Shown piece by piece: positions 29,146-37,903 of a stretch of 64,000 nt of DNA. The position numbers were made by a program, and so were the translations under genes. The notes beneath the pieces are model-generated. The model worked only from the letters and a program-made list of their open reading frames with translations. It was not told the origin of the DNA and searched no databases. Within the stretch, counting starts at the first letter, position 1. Each line of letters starts with the position of its first letter. Location: the NCBI GenBank assembly GCA_963822295.1, contig CAWGHD010000002.1, positions 186,001 through 250,000 on the forward strand, written 5' to 3'. The stretch comes from VRUE01 sp963822295. GTDB lineage: Bacteria; Actinomycetota; Thermoleophilia; Solirubrobacterales; 70-9.

Positions 29146-30255
29146 ATGAGCGAGGTCGGCCGCAAGGCGATCGGCACCTGGAGCGGGGGACGCTACCTGC
29201 GCTTCGGCGAGACGATCGAGGAGGAGCGCCTCGAGGCGCTGCTGCGCCCGGGCGGGGGCATCGACACGGTGCTGACCGCCGACACCTACGGCCAGGGCGA
29301 GGCCGACCGCTTGCTCGGCCGGGCGCTGGCGGGGGTCGGCCGCGACGAGTACTCGCTGGTCGGCGCCGTCGGCCACGACTTCTACGAGGGCGAGCGCGAC
29401 GGCCCGCGCGGCTTCCCGCGCTTCACCGACCCCGCCCTGCGGAGCGCTGACTCTTACGCCTCATACCTGCGGATGGCGGCCGAGCGCAGCCTCGAGAGAA
29501 TCGGGGCGAGCTCCTTCGACCTCCTGCTGCTCCACAACCCCGACCGCATCGGCTACTCGAGCGAGGCGGTCTGGGACGGCATGGCGGCGCTCCGCGAGGC
29601 CGGCCTCACCGAGGCGATCGGGATCGCGCCCGGCCCGGCCAACGGCTTCACCCTCGACCTGATCGCCTGCCTGGAGCGCTTCGGCGACCGGATCGACTGG
29701 GCGATGGTGATCCTCAACCCGTTCGAGCCCTGGCCCGGGGAGCTCTGCCTGGGGGCCGCGGCCGAGAACGAGGTCAGGGTGATCACCCGGGTCGTCGACT
29801 ACGGCGGCCTCTTCTGGGGCGACCTGCGGCCCGGCCAGGAGCTGGCCAAGGGCGACCACCGCGCCTTCCGCCCCGACGGCTGGATCGAGGCCGGTCTCGA
29901 GAAGCTCGAGCGCGTCCTGCCGATCGCCGAACGGGCGCGGCTGACGCCGATCCAGCTCGCCTGCCAGTGGAACCTGGCCCACCCGGCGGTCGAGTGCGTG
30001 GTCCCGACGCTGATCCAGGAGACCGGCGAGGAGGCCTGCCCGATCGAGGCGAAGCGGGTCGAACTGGGGGCGATGCCGGACGAGCAGCGGCTCAGCGACG
30101 AGGACGTCGCGGAGATCCGCGCGATCGGCGACAACACCGGCTCGATGGCGCTGAAGGGGGCCAATCCGGCCCACGAGGGGGAGGAGCGCCCTGATCGCTG
30201 GGCGCTCAGCGAGGAGCTGGCGGAGGCCGGCAGGCGGTGGGGCGTCACCCTATGA
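29146..30255 (+). CDS. Aldo/keto reductase-like protein lacking the catalytic Lys
   Basis: A 369-aa TIM-barrel protein. The tetrad Asp46 and Tyr48 (ADTYGQGEADRLLGRAL) and His130 (DLLLLHNPD) are visible. The Lys strand, normally like ATKVG, reads VGAVGH with Ala74 in its place. So it may be a reductase of odd chemistry or a binding protein. The C-terminus (GSMALKGANPAHEG) departs from the NADPH-binding norm. Confidence 0.75.
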   Translation: MSEVGRKAIGTWSGGRYLRFGETIEEERLEALLRPGGGIDTVLTADTYGQGEADRLLGRALAGVGRDEYSLVGAVGHDFYEGERDGPRGFPRFTDPALRSADSYASYLRMAAERSLERIGASSFDLLLLHNPDRIGYSSEAVWDGMAALREAGLTEAIGIAPGPANGFTLDLIACLERFGDRIDWAMVILNPFEPWPGELCLGAAAENEVRVITRVVDYGGLFWGDLRPGQELAKGDHRAFRPDGWIEAGLEKLERVLPIAERARLTPIQLACQWNLAHPAVECVVPTLIQETGEEACPIEAKRVELGAMPDEQRLSDEDVAEIRAIGDNTGSMALKGANPAHEGEERPDRWALSEELAEAGRRWGVTL

Positions 30256-30309
30256 GACAGATCTCCTTGACAAGTGCTATTCCGATCAGTCCACACGGGA
30301 TTGCCCAGA

Positions 30310-30328
30310 CCGCATTCCAATGCGGAAT
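30310..30328. promoter_or_regulatory. Overlapping dyads upstream of disA
   Basis: CCGCATT-CC-AATGCGG (30310-30325) and ATTCC-AATGC-GGAAT (30314-30328) overlap 20-40 bp before disA. The two symmetries may be an operator. A TTGACA at 30267-30272 could be a -35, but no good -10 follows. Confidence 0.4.
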
Positions 30329-30346
30329 TTGCCATCCTAGGAAGCG

Positions 30347-31459
30347 ATGTCAGGCCTACATGGGGATGAGCTTCACGAGTTGTCAGAACGGCAGGATCCC
30401 CGGCTCCTAAGGGCTCTCGACGTCGTCGCTCCGGGCGGTGCCCTGCGCGAGGGGATCGACAACATCGTCCACTCGCGCACCGGCGGCCTGATCGTCGTCG
30501 GCGAGCCCGAAGACATCTCCCACCTGCTCTCCGGCGGGATCAAGCTCGACATCGACTACACGCCGGCGATGCTCTACCAGGTGGCGAAGATGGACGGCGC
30601 GATCGTCCTCAACGCCGAGGCGACCAAGATCTCCTGGGCCAACGTCCAGCTGATGCCGGACCCGACGATCCTCTCCAGCGAGACCGGCACCCGCCACCGG
30701 ACCGCCGAGCGCGTCTCCAAACAGACCGACGCCCTGGTCATCGCGATCAGCCAGCGCCGCGACGTCGTCTCCCTCTACGTCGAGGGGACCAAGTACATCC
30801 TCCAGGACATCCCGGCCGTGCTCGCCAAGGCGAACCAGGGCCTGGCGACGCTCGACAAGTACCGCGAGCGCCTCGACCAGGTCTCGACCCGGCTGACCGT
30901 GCTCGAGTTCGAGGGCGGCGGGGTCCTCTACGACGCCCTCGCGGTCCTGCAGCGGGCGGAGCTCGTGACCCGGATGGCGGTCGAGGTCGAGCGCTACATC
31001 GTCGAGCTCGGCACCGAGGGCCGGCTGATCGAGATGCAGCTCGAGGAGACGATGGTCGGCGTCGCCGGCGAAAAGACCGCGCTGATCCGCGACTACTCGG
31101 TCGAGGACTCCGAGCAGCACCTGGCGACCGTGATCCAGTCGCTGGCGCGGCTGCCGCACGAGGACGTGCTCGACTTCGGCCGCCTCGCCGAGCTGCTCGG
31201 CTACGACCGCAAGCTCAACACCCTCGACTTCCCCGTCGCGCCGCGGGGCTACCGGGTGCTCGGCCGCATCCCCCGCATCCCCAAGCTTGTCGTCCAGAAG
31301 ATCATTCGCGACCTGGGTGGGTTCGAGGAGGTCCTCGCGGCCTCCGACGCCGACCTCGAGGCAGTCGACGATGTCGGCCCGACCAGGGCCAAGGACATCC
31401 GTGAGGGGCTGCGCAGGCTTCGAGAGGTCGACCTGGTCGACAGGTACTTACAGAGCTGA
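30347..31459 (+). CDS. disA: DNA integrity scanning diadenylate cyclase
   Basis: A 370-aa c-di-AMP synthase that moves along DNA. DAC domain: MDGAIVLN (DGA at 83-85) and GTRHRTAERV (RHRTAE 116-121). A helical linker follows, then C-terminal helix-hairpin-helix VDDVGPTRAKDIREGL. All catalytic motifs are intact. Precedes carD as in many actinobacteria, though radA is not next to it here. Confidence 0.96.
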   Translation: MSGLHGDELHELSERQDPRLLRALDVVAPGGALREGIDNIVHSRTGGLIVVGEPEDISHLLSGGIKLDIDYTPAMLYQVAKMDGAIVLNAEATKISWANVQLMPDPTILSSETGTRHRTAERVSKQTDALVIAISQRRDVVSLYVEGTKYILQDIPAVLAKANQGLATLDKYRERLDQVSTRLTVLEFEGGGVLYDALAVLQRAELVTRMAVEVERYIVELGTEGRLIEMQLEETMVGVAGEKTALIRDYSVEDSEQHLATVIQSLARLPHEDVLDFGRLAELLGYDRKLNTLDFPVAPRGYRVLGRIPRIPKLVVQKIIRDLGGFEEVLAASDADLEAVDDVGPTRAKDIREGLRRLREVDLVDRYLQS

Positions 31460-31522
31460 GGGCGATTGGCGCCGTCGGCACACACCAGAAAGGAGCAAAC
31501 GATTTCCGAGCTAGAGGAGGCC

Positions 31523-32059
31523 ATGGAGGCAGGCTTCGAGGAGGACATCCCGTATGTCTGCGACTTCGAGGAGGGAGACAAGGTCGTCTATCCCCACCAC
31601 GGGGCCGGAATCGTCCTGAAGAAAGAGAGCCGCGAGCTGATGGGGGAGAAGCGTGACTACCTCACGATCAAGATCCTCCACAACGAACTCACGGTGATGG
31701 TCCCTTGCGAGAACGCCGGCGTTGCTGGGCTCCGCCGCGTGATCGACGAGGTCGAAATCAAAAAAGTCACCGACGTCCTCACCGACGACGTCTCGGAGAT
31801 GCCGAAGAACTGGAACCGGCGCTTCAAGTACAACCGCGAGAAGATCAAGACGGGTGACGTCTTCGAGCTCGCCGAGGTGGTGCGCAACCTGGCCATCCGC
31901 GAGATGGAAAAGGGCCTCTCCACCGGTGAGAAGCAGATGTACACGCGGGCCAAGAAGATCCTCGCGTCGGAGTTCATGTACGCCCTCGACAAGGACGAGG
32001 AGGGCGCGGAGGAGTACCTCGACGGGCTGTTGGAGGAGCGCTTCGCCGCCACCGCCTAG
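31523..32059 (+). CDS. carD: CarD-family RNA polymerase-binding regulator
   Basis: A 178-aa (from this ATG) RNAP beta-subunit binder that stabilises promoter open complexes. The N-terminal RID starts FEEGDKVVYPHHGAG, then KKESRELMGEKRDYLTIKI; the C-terminal helical DNA-binding part has WNRRFKYNREKIKTGD and EKQMYTRAKKIL. Start uncertain: AGAGGAGG lies only 2 bp before this ATG, whereas AAAGGAG at 31489-31495 lies 6 bp before an in-frame ATT (31502), and a TTG at 31466 is also open. Confidence 0.93.
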   Translation: MEAGFEEDIPYVCDFEEGDKVVYPHHGAGIVLKKESRELMGEKRDYLTIKILHNELTVMVPCENAGVAGLRRVIDEVEIKKVTDVLTDDVSEMPKNWNRRFKYNREKIKTGDVFELAEVVRNLAIREMEKGLSTGEKQMYTRAKKILASEFMYALDKDEEGAEEYLDGLLEERFAATA

Positions 32060-32074
32060 CGCCGCTCGTCTGAG

Positions 32075-32851
32075 ATGAGCACCGGCGCTACAGCGCCCAT
32101 AACCGCGGTCATCGCGGCCGCCGGCTCCGGAGAGAGGCTCGGAGCCGGCGGCCCGAAGGCCTTCGTGCCGCTCGCCGGGCGGCCGATGGTCGAGTGGTCG
32201 ATCGAGGCCTTTCGGGCGGCCGGCGTCGCCGCGATCGTCCTCGCCGTGCCGCCGGGCCACGACTACGAGCCGGCCGAGGTCGAGCCCCACGGTCCCGACC
32301 CGGCGCAGGCGCCGGTGGGCGTCCTGGTCCTCGCCGGCGGCGAGACCCGCTCCGAGTCGGTCTCCAACGCCCTGGAGGCGGTCGAGACCGACCTGGTCGC
32401 GATCCACGACGCGGCGCGCCCGCTTCTCACCGCCGATCTGATCCGGGGCGTGGTCGCGACCCTGAGCGCCGACCGGGACGCGGCCGGCGCGATCGCGGCC
32501 ACCCCCGTCACCGACACGATCAAGCAGGCCGGTGGGGACCCTCGGCCGCTCGAGGAATCGAGCCGTCAATTGACCCCCTCAGAGGGGGCGAATCGACGGC
32601 TCGCCGTCGGTGAGACCCTGGATCGGGACGAGCTGTGGGCGGCGCAGACGCCGCAGGTGTTCCGGGTGGAGGCGCTGCGGGGGGCGCTGGCGGGCGCCGG
32701 GCCCGAGGCGCTTGCCGCCGCGACCGACGAGGCGATGCTGGTCGAGGGCGCAGGCGGTCGGGTGCTGATCCACCCGGCGCCGCCGGAGAACCTGAAGGTG
32801 ACGACGCCGCTCGACCTCGAGCTCGCCGAGCGGCTGCTCGCCGCGCGCTAG
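32075..32851 (+). CDS. ispD: 2-C-methyl-D-erythritol 4-phosphate cytidylyltransferase
   Basis: A 258-aa MEP-pathway enzyme that makes CDP-methylerythritol. CTP loop AAAGSGERLGAGGPKAFVPL, DAARPLLTADLI, ATPVTDTIK and ELWAAQTPQVF are present. Between TDTIKQAGGD and VGETLDRDEL about 20-25 residues are extra, encoded by a palindromic stretch (32559-32603). This makes it longer than the usual ~230 aa. ispF is about 1.9 kb downstream, separated by a DUF389 and a PHP gene. Confidence 0.93.
   Translation: MSTGATAPITAVIAAAGSGERLGAGGPKAFVPLAGRPMVEWSIEAFRAAGVAAIVLAVPPGHDYEPAEVEPHGPDPAQAPVGVLVLAGGETRSESVSNALEAVETDLVAIHDAARPLLTADLIRGVVATLSADRDAAGAIAATPVTDTIKQAGGDPRPLEESSRQLTPSEGANRRLAVGETLDRDELWAAQTPQVFRVEALRGALAGAGPEALAAATDEAMLVEGAGGRVLIHPAPPENLKVTTPLDLELAERLLAAR
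32559..32603. repeat. 45-bp palindromic insert within ispD coding sequence
   Basis: Outer arms CGAGCCGTC (32559-32567) and GACGGCTCG (32595-32603), inner arms CCCCCTC and GAGGGGG around A32581, with a symmetric 6/6 unpaired region between. Length 45 bp, a multiple of three, so the frame is kept. It codes for the segment IspD homologues lack, like palindromic elements found inside genes of other bacteria. Confidence 0.65.
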
Positions 32852-32894
32852 TCCCCGGCTCGCGCTAGTCCCCGCCGCGCGCTAGTCCCCGGCT
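32844..32894. repeat. Three 17-bp tandem repeats across convergent stops
   Basis: CGCGCTAGTCCCCGGCT occurs at 32844, 32861 (with CCG for GCT-like end differences) and 32878. The CTAG in copy 1 gives the ispD stop, and in copy 3 the stop of the minus-strand DUF389 gene. Such a repeat could vary in number without hurting either protein much. Confidence 0.7.
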
Positions 32895-33889
32895 CGGCGG
32901 TCGCTCTCCGCCGCCTTCGGGTCGCCGGAGAGCCCGGCCGCGACCCGCGAGCCGTCGCCCAGGTGGCGCCGCCGGCGTCGCTCGAAGAGCATCCGCTGGA
33001 ACTGGAGGGTGGCGACGCCGGCTATCACGATCATCGCCAGGTTGACCGCGAGCTGGGTCATCGCGCCGCGCCAGTCCGACCAGTTGCCGAGCGCGGCGGA
33101 GATGCCGACGTTGGCGGCGGCGGGGATCGTCGTCACCGAGATCAGTACGCCGAGCAGCCCGCCGGACTTGGTGGAGGTCAGGGAGAGCATGCCCGCCGCC
33201 CCGGCGAAGGCCGCGATCAGGAACGAGAACTCTTCCGGCTTGGAGATGAACTGGGTGATGGGGTTGTCGACGCTCCTGAAGTCGCTGTCGATGAGCCCGG
33301 TCGCCACGCAGGCGAGCGTGAAGAGGAAGGCGGCGGTGATCCCGACCGGGAAGCCGATCGCCAGCGCGGCCAGGGAGCGGCGGGCGACGCCGACGCGGCG
33401 CTCGACGGCGGCCACGCAGAGGCCCGCGAGGGGCCCGAACTCCGGCCCGACGACCATCGCCCCGATGATCAGGATCGAGGAGCCGAGGTAGATGCCGATC
33501 GAGGCGAGCAGGCAGGCGAGGACCATGAAGGCGAGGAAGTTGCCGCCCAGCTCGATCGAGTCGTGGGTGCGGGCCTCGACCTCCTCCCAGACGACGGCGT
33601 CGGAGGGCATCCCCTTCGCCGCCCGCTCCGCCCGCCGGGCGGCGTCGGAGAGCTGCGAGTCGATCTGCTCGAGCGCGATCGAGCCGTGGCGCGGGATCTC
33701 CATCTCCTTGAGGTCCTCGATCACCACGCTGGCTTCCTCGCGGGCGATGTCGCAGAGGATCACGTCGCCGGCCGGCCGTCGCGCCGTGCCCGGCAGGAAG
33801 ACCAGGTTGCAGACCGAGGGCGACGCCTCGAGCAGGCCGAGGACCTTCTCGGTGCGGTCCGCGGGGGTGACGATCCGGAGGTGAACCAT
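32882..33889 (-). CDS. DUF389 membrane protein
   Basis: A 335-aa protein. N-terminal about 110 aa soluble (MVHLRIVTPADRTEKVLGLL), then about six membrane helices with the DUF389 hallmark GSSILIIGAMVVGPEFGPLAG. A Ser/Gly/Thr-rich helix (AAFAGAAGMLSL) and a basic tail follow. Function unknown; it has been linked to TIGR00341-type transporters. I took ATG 33889 over 33919 because the N-terminus is then a beta strand typical of the family. Divergent from the PHP gene. Confidence 0.82.
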   Translation of the reverse strand: MVHLRIVTPADRTEKVLGLLEASPSVCNLVFLPGTARRPAGDVILCDIAREEASVVIEDLKEMEIPRHGSIALEQIDSQLSDAARRAERAAKGMPSDAVVWEEVEARTHDSIELGGNFLAFMVLACLLASIGIYLGSSILIIGAMVVGPEFGPLAGLCVAAVERRVGVARRSLAALAIGFPVGITAAFLFTLACVATGLIDSDFRSVDNPITQFISKPEEFSFLIAAFAGAAGMLSLTSTKSGGLLGVLISVTTIPAAANVGISAALGNWSDWRGAMTQLAVNLAMIVIAGVATLQFQRMLFERRRRRHLGDGSRVAAGLSGDPKAAESDRRAGD

Positions 33890-33911
33890 CGGGCCAGCGT
33901 ATCCTCGCGCC

Positions 33912-34754
33912 GTGCTCACCGACTACCACCTGCACCTGCGCCCCGACGAGGACGACACGCCGCCGGAGCGCTACTTCACGGCGGAGAACGCCGACCGCTA
34001 CCGGGAGGCGGCCGACGCGGCGGGGATCGCCGAGCTCGGCGTCTCCGAGCACATCCACCGCTTCAGCCAGGCGCTCGAGCTCTGGCGCCACCCGTTCTGG
34101 CAGGAACAGGCGCGCGACGACCTCGACGCCTACTGCGAGTTCGTGCGCGGGACCAGCCTGCGGCTGGGGATCGAGTGCGACTTCGTCCCCGGCGCCAAGG
34201 ACCGGACCGCCAACCTGCTCGACGCGCGCGACTTCGACTACGTCGTCGGCTCGGTCCACTTCGTCGGCGAGGCCGCCGTCGACCACGAGGGCTGGGACGC
34301 ATGGGAGGGCGGGCGCGACCCGGAGGCCGTCTGGCGCGCCTACTTCGAGGCGCTCGCCGAGTGCGCGCGCAGCGGCCTCTTCGACATCCTCGCCCACCCC
34401 GACCTGGTCAAGGTCTGGGGCAGCGCCCGGCCGCTGCCCGACCGCGACCCGCGCCACTTCTACGAGCCGGCGGTCGAGGCGATCGCCGAGAGCGGGATCG
34501 CGGTCGAGGTCTCGACCGCCGGGCTGCGCAAGCCGGTCGGCGAGCTCTATCCCTCGCGCGCCTTTGCCGAGATGTGCGTCGACGCGGGCGCCGTGTTCTC
34601 GCTCTCCTCCGACGCCCATATCCCCGAGCACGTCGGCCACGGCTACGACCGCGCCCTTGCCTTCCTCGACGAGCTCGGGGTCGGGGAGATCGCCGTCTTC
34701 GAGGGGCGCCGGCGCAGGCTCGAGCCGCTGGGCGGCCCGGTGGGCGAGAATTAG
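33912..34754 (+). CDS. PHP-domain phosphatase (histidinol-phosphatase type)
   Basis: A 280-aa metal-dependent phosphoesterase. HxH motif DYHLHL (4-9), SEHIH, IECDFVPG, GSVHFV, DILAHPDLVK and SSDAHIPE provide the trinuclear metal ligands. Members hydrolyse histidinol phosphate, but no his gene is nearby, so the substrate is open. GTG start at 33912, 3 bp before ispF its stop. Its place within the isp cluster is probably incidental. Confidence 0.85.
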   Translation: MLTDYHLHLRPDEDDTPPERYFTAENADRYREAADAAGIAELGVSEHIHRFSQALELWRHPFWQEQARDDLDAYCEFVRGTSLRLGIECDFVPGAKDRTANLLDARDFDYVVGSVHFVGEAAVDHEGWDAWEGGRDPEAVWRAYFEALAECARSGLFDILAHPDLVKVWGSARPLPDRDPRHFYEPAVEAIAESGIAVEVSTAGLRKPVGELYPSRAFAEMCVDAGAVFSLSSDAHIPEHVGHGYDRALAFLDELGVGEIAVFEGRRRRLEPLGGPVGEN

Positions 34755-34757
34755 CCG

Positions 34758-35213
34758 ATGCCAGTCGGGATCGGCTACGACAGCCACCGCTTCGCCGAGG
34801 GGCGCCGCCTCGTCCTGGGCGGGGTCGAGATCGAGCACGAGCTCGGCCTCGAAGGGCACTCCGACGCCGACGTCCTCACCCACGCCGTGATCGACGCGCT
34901 GCTCGGCGCCGCCGGCATGGGGGACCTCGGCACCCACTTCCCCGACGACGACGATCGCTGGCGCGACGCCGACTCGGTCGACCTCTTGCGCACCGCGGTG
35001 GGCATGATCGGCGGGCGGATCGTCAACGTCGACGCGACGCTGATCTGCGAGCAGCCGAAGCTGGCGCCGCACCGCGAGGAGATCGAGCGGATCCTCGGCG
35101 AGGTGACCTCGGCCCGGGTCGGGGTCAAGGCGACGACCAACGAGGGAATGGGCTGGATCGGGCGGGGCGAGGGAATCGCCTGCATTGCCGTGGCTTTCGT
35201 CGAGAGCCAATAG
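34758..35213 (+). CDS. ispF: 2-C-methyl-D-erythritol 2,4-cyclodiphosphate synthase
   Basis: A 151-aa MEP-pathway trimer that cyclises the CDP intermediate made after IspD. GIGYDSHRF gives the zinc ligands Asp8/His10; HSDADVLTHAVIDALLGA and GDLGTHFPD follow; the C-terminal KATTNEGMGWIGRGEGI is the CDP region. Complete. Confidence 0.96.
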   Translation: MPVGIGYDSHRFAEGRRLVLGGVEIEHELGLEGHSDADVLTHAVIDALLGAAGMGDLGTHFPDDDDRWRDADSVDLLRTAVGMIGGRIVNVDATLICEQPKLAPHREEIERILGEVTSARVGVKATTNEGMGWIGRGEGIACIAVAFVESQ

Positions 35214-35225
35214 TCTTCGCGGTCA

Positions 35226-36875
35226 ATGGGAAGCCTCAGCTCGATAGCCAGCAGCGTCCGCCAGTCGGCTTCCGATGCCGCCTTCGAGGTCAAGGTGCTG
35301 CGTGAGGCGGGGATCCTCGGGCTGAGCCGGCCCGACCGGGCGGCCAGGTCCGCCTCGACCCTGGTCCGCTGGGGCGCCTCGCCGGCGACCGGGATCGCGA
35401 CCGCCGCGATCAAACACCCGGATGACACGGCGATCATCGACGAAAGCGGCTCGCTCACCTTCGCTGAGGTGCACCGCCGCTCCAACGCCCTCGCCCACGC
35501 CTTCGAGAAGATGGGGATCGGCTACGGTGACGGCGTCGGGATCATGTGCCGCAACCACCGCGGCTTCATCGAGACGACGCTCGCGGCCGCCAAGCTCGGG
35601 GCCAGCGCCCTCTACCTCAACACGATGTTCGCCGGGCCGCAGCTGGTCGAGGTGACCCGCCGCGAGGGCCCCAAGGTGCTCGTCTACGACGAGGAGTTCG
35701 AGGGGCTGCTCGATGGCGTCGACGAGAGTGTGACGCGGGTGATCGGCTGGGCCGACGGCGTCGCCGCCGGGCAGACGCTCGATTCGCTGATCGCCGAGAA
35801 CGACGACTCGAACCTGAAGCCTCCGCCCGACAAGCCCCGCTTCGTGATCCTCACCTCCGGCACGACCGGGACGCCGAAGGGCGCCCAGCGCTCCAGCCCC
35901 GACGGGCTGCTGGCGATGGCCTCGATCATCGACAAGATCCCGTATCGCACCCGCGACACATTCATGGTCGCCGCCCCGCTCTTCCACTCCTGGGGCTTCT
36001 TCCACTTCGTCGTCAGCCTGCCGACCGCGTCGACGCTCGTCCTGCGGCGGCGCTTCGACCCCGAGGAGACCCTGAAGGCGGTGCAGGACCACGACGCCGA
36101 CGTGCTCGCGGTGGTCCCGGTCATGCTCCAGCGCATCCTGCAGCTGCCCGAGGAGACGCTCGCCTCCTACCGCCTGCCGAACCTGCGGATCACCTCGATA
36201 TCCGGCTCGGCGCTGCCGGGAGAGCTGGCCCTCGGCTGGATGGACCGCTTCGGCGACAGCGTCTACAACCTCTACGGCTCGACCGAGGTCTCCTGGGCGA
36301 CCGTCGCCACCCCGGAGGACCTGCGCGCGGCGCCGGGAACCGCCGGCCGCCCCCCGCGCGGGACCGTGGTCAAGCTCTACGACGAGGCGGGCGAGGAGGT
36401 TCCGACCGGTGAGGTCGGCCGCATCTTCGTCGGCAACGAAATGGCCTTCGAGGGCTACACCGGCGGCGGCGGCAAGGAGATCATCGACGGCCTCTTCAGC
36501 AGCGGGGACGTCGGCCACCTCGACGAGTCGGGCCGGCTCTTCATCGACGGCCGCGACGACGAGATGATCGTCTCCGGCGGCGAGAACGTCTTCCCGCGCG
36601 AGGTCGAGGACCTGCTCGCCGACCACGAGATGGTCGTCGAGGTGGCGGTGATCGGGGTCGAGGACGAGGAGTTCGGCCAGCGCCTCAAGGCCTTCGTCGT
36701 CGTCGCCGAGGGCGCGGACGCCTCCGAGGACGAGCTCAAAGCGCACGTCAAGGCGAATCTCGCGGGCTACAAGGCGCCTCGCGAGATCGAGTTCCTCGAC
36801 GAGCTTCCGCGCAACGCGACCGGCAAGGTGCTGAAGCGCGAACTGCACGAGCGCGAGACCACCAGCCCGACCTAG
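35226..36875 (+). CDS. AMP-dependent acyl-CoA synthetase
   Basis: A 549-aa ANL enzyme that activates a carboxylic acid to its CoA thioester. P-loop ILTSGTTGTPKGAQRS, YGSTEVSWAT, core FSSGDVGHLDESGRLFIDGR, hinge DEMIVSGGENVFPREVE, and the catalytic C-terminal Lys in NATGKVLKREL are all intact. Probably a fatty acid substrate, from the FadD-like layout; not certain. It carries its own start 12 bp after ispF. Confidence 0.92.
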   Translation: MGSLSSIASSVRQSASDAAFEVKVLREAGILGLSRPDRAARSASTLVRWGASPATGIATAAIKHPDDTAIIDESGSLTFAEVHRRSNALAHAFEKMGIGYGDGVGIMCRNHRGFIETTLAAAKLGASALYLNTMFAGPQLVEVTRREGPKVLVYDEEFEGLLDGVDESVTRVIGWADGVAAGQTLDSLIAENDDSNLKPPPDKPRFVILTSGTTGTPKGAQRSSPDGLLAMASIIDKIPYRTRDTFMVAAPLFHSWGFFHFVVSLPTASTLVLRRRFDPEETLKAVQDHDADVLAVVPVMLQRILQLPEETLASYRLPNLRITSISGSALPGELALGWMDRFGDSVYNLYGSTEVSWATVATPEDLRAAPGTAGRPPRGTVVKLYDEAGEEVPTGEVGRIFVGNEMAFEGYTGGGGKEIIDGLFSSGDVGHLDESGRLFIDGRDDEMIVSGGENVFPREVEDLLADHEMVVEVAVIGVEDEEFGQRLKAFVVVAEGADASEDELKAHVKANLAGYKAPREIEFLDELPRNATGKVLKRELHERETTSPT

Positions 36876-36941
36876 CGTCTCCCGCAATTTGCGGATTTTG
36901 GCTGTGGCGTCACCTCCGTCGCCCGTAGTAGGTTGCGTCGG

Positions 36942-37871
36942 GTGAGCGATCCGGCCGTCCAACTCAACGGGGTCCACGAGGCCACCGATGAGATGCGCGG
37001 GATCGCCAAGCAGGCCCTCGAGTGGGTTCGGGTCAGCGAGGAGCGGGTCGCCCTCGCCGAGGCGGAGACGGAGAAGCTGCGGGCGGAGCTCGAGAGCCGC
37101 TCCGAGCTGACGGTCGCCGAGGTCGAGCGGGCCCAGGCCGAGATCAGGGAGCGCGCCAAGGAGACGCTGGCCAGGATCGGCGTCGAGGGCCGCGAGCGGC
37201 TGGCCGCCGAGCGCGAGAAGCGCGTCGAGGCGGATAACCGGGCCAAGCAGGCCGAGGCTGCCCGCGACCGCGCCGAGCAGGCCTTCGCCGAGGCGCGGCG
37301 GAGCGCCGAAACCGACCGTGAAACGCTCGCCGCCGAGGTGATGGGGCTGAAGGAGCGTGCCGAAGAGGAGCGTGCCGAGGCGCTCAAGCAGCTCAGCGGT
37401 GAAGCCGAGCAGAGGCTGCGCAAGGCCACCGACGAGGTCCGCGCCGAGGCCGACAGCCGCGTCGCCGCCGCCGAGCAGCGGGCCGCCGAAGCCGAGGCCG
37501 CCGCCGAGGAGTCGCGCGCGCTCGCCGTCAGGATGGAGGCGGAGATCGAGGAGCGCGTCATGCAGGGCACCGTCGACGTCCGCCGCGAAGCGGATGAGCG
37601 CGTGCGCCAGCTCGTCGAGAAATTCGAGGGCCAGGCCGAGGAGCTCGCCCGCGCCCGCGCCCACGACCAGCTCGAGGCCGAGTCGGACCGGATCCGCAAA
37701 CAGGCCGAACAGCGCGAGGAACGCGCCCGCATGGTCGCCGAGGAGGAGATCAAGGCGACCGCCGGCAAGGCGCGCCGCGAAGCGCAGGCGGCGGCCGAGG
37801 AAAACGCGCCGTCCTGGGCGGCCAAGGGCGAGGAGCCGGCCTCCCCGCTCAGCGGCTACCGCACCTTCTGA
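36942..37871 (+). CDS. Long coiled-coil protein
   Basis: A 309-aa protein nearly all charged helix: AEAETEKLRAELESR, EREKRVEADNRAKQAEAARD and ERAEEERAEALKQL. It resembles DivIVA/Wag31-like or band-forming scaffolds, but lacks the DivIVA N-terminal motif, so no name is given. GTG at 36942 chosen; a TTG 3 codons upstream exists. It lies before cysS. Confidence 0.65.
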   Translation: MSDPAVQLNGVHEATDEMRGIAKQALEWVRVSEERVALAEAETEKLRAELESRSELTVAEVERAQAEIRERAKETLARIGVEGRERLAAEREKRVEADNRAKQAEAARDRAEQAFAEARRSAETDRETLAAEVMGLKERAEEERAEALKQLSGEAEQRLRKATDEVRAEADSRVAAAEQRAAEAEAAAEESRALAVRMEAEIEERVMQGTVDVRREADERVRQLVEKFEGQAEELARARAHDQLEAESDRIRKQAEQREERARMVAEEEIKATAGKARREAQAAAEENAPSWAAKGEEPASPLSGYRTF

Positions 37872-37903
37872 GCGCCCCTGGGCGCCGTAAGCTCCGCCCC
37901 GCG

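Noticed and set aside
32865..35305. Long frames of about 780 aa on both strands over the DUF389-PHP-ispF region
   Set aside because: They cross three genes with good motifs and show only shadow composition.
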